A DNA stretch of 33,812 nucleotides from an uncultured Pseudomonadota bacterium. GTDB lineage: Bacteria > Pseudomonadota > Gammaproteobacteria > Burkholderiales > CAIKXV01. The translations under genes and the position numbers were made by a program. This document shows, piece by piece, positions 32,007-33,812 of this stretch (position 1 is the stretch's first letter; the number at the start of each line of letters is the position of its first letter). The DNA is taken from the NCBI GenBank assembly GCA_903831455.1, contig CAIKXV010000185.1, positions 1-33,812 on the forward strand, written 5' to 3'. Under the pieces are notes generated by a model. It saw nothing but the letters and a program-made list of their open reading frames with translations. It searched no databases and was not told where the DNA came from.

Positions 32007-32639
32007 TCAGGCGCGACGGATGAACTCCGCCTCGATGATGATCTCGACATTCGCGCCTACGCCCTCCTCGGGCGAGGGGAAACCGAGACCAAAGGCGCGA
32101 CGGTCGAAGCTGCCGCGCGCCGAGAACCCGATCGTGGGCAGCTTGGTCACCGGGCGCGAGCGGAACACGCCGTTGAGCGTCGCCTCCAGCGTGACCGGCG
32201 CGGTCATGCCCAGCAGCGACAGTTCGCCGGCGATGCGCAGGCGCCGCGGCTCGAGTACCTGCACCGCGGTCGAGCGCCAGTTCGCACGCGGGAACTTCTC
32301 GGCGTTGAAGAACTTCGGCCCGCGCAGGTCGGCATTCCAGTCACGCTTGTTGAGGCCCGCCGGGTAGTCGGTCTCCACCGAGGCCAGGTCGATGGTCGCC
32401 GCGGCCGAGCATTTCGACAGATCGGCCGGGTCGAAGTCCACGTGCGCATCGAAGCGGGTGAAGCGCACGGTGTAGTTCGACAGCCCGAAATGGCTGATGC
32501 GCCACAGCAGGCTCGCGTGGGTGACGTCGAGCGTGTAGCGACCGGCCGGCGCATCGAGCGCCGGCGCCTGGGCGCCTGCCGGCATCGCACCGGCGACCGC
32601 GGCCGCGCCCAGCGTACCGAGAACAGTCCTTCGCAGCAT
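32007..32639 (-). CDS. YceI-family periplasmic lipocalin-like protein
   Basis: This 210-residue secreted protein has a short signal peptide with twin arginines close to the N-terminus (MLRRTVLGTLG), cleaved after AGAQA near residue 24. The YceI domain begins YTLDVTHASLLWRISHFGLS and has VDFDP and DWNADLRGPKFFNAEKFP. YceI proteins form a beta-barrel that binds long isoprenoid or lipid chains in the periplasm. AGGAGGAG precedes the ATG. It sits inside an acyl-CoA operon (38 bases from the dehydrogenase, 84 from the crotonase), which is odd for a lipid-binding protein and may mean a hydrophobic substrate. Confidence 0.92.
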   Translation of the reverse strand: MLRRTVLGTLGAAAVAGAMPAGAQAPALDAPAGRYTLDVTHASLLWRISHFGLSNYTVRFTRFDAHVDFDPADLSKCSAAATIDLASVETDYPAGLNKRDWNADLRGPKFFNAEKFPRANWRSTAVQVLEPRRLRIAGELSLLGMTAPVTLEATLNGVFRSRPVTKLPTIGFSARGSFDRRAFGLGFPSPEEGVGANVEIIIEAEFIRRA

Positions 32640-32723
32640 GCGTCTCCTCCTGTGCGGGCGGGTGTCCGAAGGACCCGGCCCGGTCGTGATGGTCGATCCG
32701 CCGCGAGCCGCGCGGCGGTCGTG

Positions 32724-33539
32724 TCAGCGCCCCTGGAACCGGGGCTTTCGCTTCTCCATGAACGCGGTGCGGCCTTCCTTGTAGTCTTCGCTCGCGAAAC
32801 AGTTCTCCACCGCGCGGGCGCAGGCGTCGAGATCGCGCGCATCGGGGTCGGCGTGGATGTTGCGGATGATGAGCTTGACCGACTGCACGGTCATCGGCGC
32901 GTTCTCCGCGATCACGGAGGCCAGTTCGCGGGTCGCGGCCTCGAGGCGATCGACCGGCACGACGCGATTGACCAGTCCCATGACCTCGGCCTCGCGGGCA
33001 TTGAAGCGGCGCGCGGTGTAGAAGATTTCCGCCGCGAACGACGGGCCCACGATGTCGGCCAGGCGCTTGATGCCCGAGAAGCGGTAGCCCAGGCCCAGCT
33101 TGGCCGCGGGTACCGCGAACTGCGCGTCCTCGGCGCAGACCCGGATGTCGGCGCCCAGCGCAATGCCCAGCCCGCCGCCGATGCAGAAGCCGCGGATCAT
33201 GGCGATGACCGGCTTGCTGCAGGCCTGCAGGCGATCGTTCGCGTGGTCGGCGATCGCGTTGTATTCCTTCACCGCCTCCATCGTGCCGCGGCGCTCGCCG
33301 AACTGGGAGATGTCGGCGCCGGACACGAAGGCCCGGTCTCCGGCCCCGGTGATGATGATCACGCGGATCTCCGGATCGGCCTCGTAGGCCTCGACGATGC
33401 GCGGCAGCGCCTCCCACATGTCCACGGACATCGCATTGTGGCGCGCGGGCTGGTTGAACACGATCCAGCCCAGGGGTCCTTCCTTGCGGACGATCATCCG
33501 CTCGGTCATGCCTTGCAGCGCGGGCAGGGCGTCGTTCAT
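32724..33539 (-). CDS. Crotonase-superfamily protein (enoyl-CoA hydratase-like) without the usual Glu pair
   Basis: This 271-residue protein has the crotonase fold: the oxyanion-hole segment FVSGADISQF (71-80) and GFCIGGGLGIALGADIRV (117-134). In rat enoyl-CoA hydratase the catalytic Glu144 and Glu164 lie in GGGCE and QPE; here the matching residues are Gly125 and Ala145 (VPAAKLGLGYRF), 20 apart as in the rat enzyme. Ordinary hydration is therefore doubtful, and it may be an isomerase, hydrolase or decarboxylase of the superfamily. GGAG lies 8 bases before the ATG at 33539; an in-frame ATG at 33509 is possible. It is the first gene of the minus-strand catabolic cluster. Confidence 0.93.
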   Translation of the reverse strand: MNDALPALQGMTERMIVRKEGPLGWIVFNQPARHNAMSVDMWEALPRIVEAYEADPEIRVIIITGAGDRAFVSGADISQFGERRGTMEAVKEYNAIADHANDRLQACSKPVIAMIRGFCIGGGLGIALGADIRVCAEDAQFAVPAAKLGLGYRFSGIKRLADIVGPSFAAEIFYTARRFNAREAEVMGLVNRVVPVDRLEAATRELASVIAENAPMTVQSVKLIIRNIHADPDARDLDACARAVENCFASEDYKEGRTAFMEKRKPRFQGR

Positions 33540-33630
33540 GCCGGGTCTCCGGAGTCGGGTGGCCGCCCCGTCGGACGGGGGGGCACGAGGATCGGTGCCG
33601 GTCGCCGCGGTGAGCGATCCGGCGCCCCGG

Positions 33631-33671
33631 AATCTAGCAGATTTGCCCGCGCGGCGAAATTTGGCTAGCCT
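33631..33671. promoter_or_regulatory. Divergent promoter with quasi-palindrome
   Basis: On the plus strand TTGCCC (33643-33648) and TAGCCT (33666-33671) are 17 bases apart and can serve the gene at 33758. On the minus strand TAGATT (33636-33631) is a possible -10 for the catabolic cluster, with a weak -35. An imperfect inverted repeat, CTAGC at 33634-33638 with GCTAG at 33664-33668 and matching ATTT/AAAT and GCC/GGC inside, overlaps both. It looks like an operator for a dimeric regulator; this is inferred from position and symmetry only. Confidence 0.5.
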
Positions 33672-33757
33672 GCAATCTCAAGGACCGGCCGGGATCGCGC
33701 CAGAGCCGGACACCGCCCCGAGGCGACGGGCCGCGGGGCTGGATCTCAGGAGGAGTC

Positions 33758-33812
33758 ATGGCTTCGACATCATGTCTGGAGCCGCGCATGCACCTCCGCG
33801 CGGCAATCACCG
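33758..33812 (+). CDS. Start of an unidentified gene, cut by window edge
   Basis: An ATG at 33758 follows an excellent ribosome site (AGGAGGAG, 33748-33755) and stays open to the edge (18 codons, beginning MASTSCLEPRM). A second in-frame ATG lies at 33788. It is divergent to the crotonase gene and has a promoter-like pair upstream. Too little is visible to name a family; divergent position next to a catabolic operon is common for regulators, but also for transport genes. Confidence 0.55.
   Translation, partial: MASTSCLEPRMHLRAAIT

Noticed and set aside
1-33812. CRISPR arrays, tRNA or rRNA genes, insertion sequences, integrases
   Set aside because: No regularly spaced repeats, no tRNA-like cloverleaf core or CCA end, and no transposase or integrase motif were seen in any frame I read.

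Overview
The window is very GC-rich, densely coded DNA of betaproteobacterial (Burkholderiales-like) type. The organism assignment is an inference. It rests on the abundance of Bug/TctC-type tripartite tricarboxylate transporter (TTT) receptors, the very high GC content with long spurious open frames opposite real genes, and the gene content (HAAT-family ABC transporter, acyl-CoA catabolic operons, class I fbp, kup). I see no rRNA, tRNA, CRISPR array, insertion sequence or phage gene.

Left part (about 86-8684, all minus strand): five Bug-type periplasmic receptors, one amidase with an apparent AtzG/DUF4089-like C-terminal domain, and one acyl-CoA dehydrogenase. A sixth receptor (8977-10005) is transcribed divergently and is followed by a thiamine-diphosphate enzyme and a TauE/SafE (TSUP) membrane protein. 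None of the six receptors has a TctA or TctB membrane gene in the window, so all look like orphan receptors. Three neighbouring ones (2979-6298) look like tandem duplicates.

Middle (12916-19406, plus strand): an SDR oxidoreductase, then an ABC importer of the branched-chain amino acid/amide type. The importer comprises a binding protein, LivH permease, a fused LivM-LivG permease-ATPase and LivF, coupled by ATGA overlaps. A GNAT acetyltransferase follows. On the minus strand lies an unusual photolyase/cryptochrome-like protein (19475-20629). Its FAD domain comes first, and a domain resembling the photolyase alpha/beta antenna domain comes last, which is the reverse of the canonical order. This is the most striking gene here.

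Right of it, on the plus strand, is a housekeeping-like stretch: a small NAD(P)-binding protein, fructose-1,6-bisphosphatase, the Kup potassium transporter, and a DUF2157/GDYXXLXY membrane-protein pair. kup, and possibly the DUF2157 gene, have a promoter placed so that transcription would begin at or next to the start codon (leaderless mRNA).

The right end (26943-33539, minus strand) is a six-gene acyl-CoA degradation cluster. In transcription order it runs: crotonase-family protein lacking both usual catalytic Glu residues, YceI-family protein, 3-hydroxyacyl-CoA dehydrogenase, thiolase, glutaryl-CoA-dehydrogenase-like enzyme, GhrA-type 2-hydroxyacid reductase. A divergent gene begins at about 33758 and runs off the window. 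A quasi-palindrome sits between the two divergent units. Overall the region couples uptake of small organic acids, amides or amino acids with CoA-thioester breakdown; no specific substrate can be named from sequence alone.
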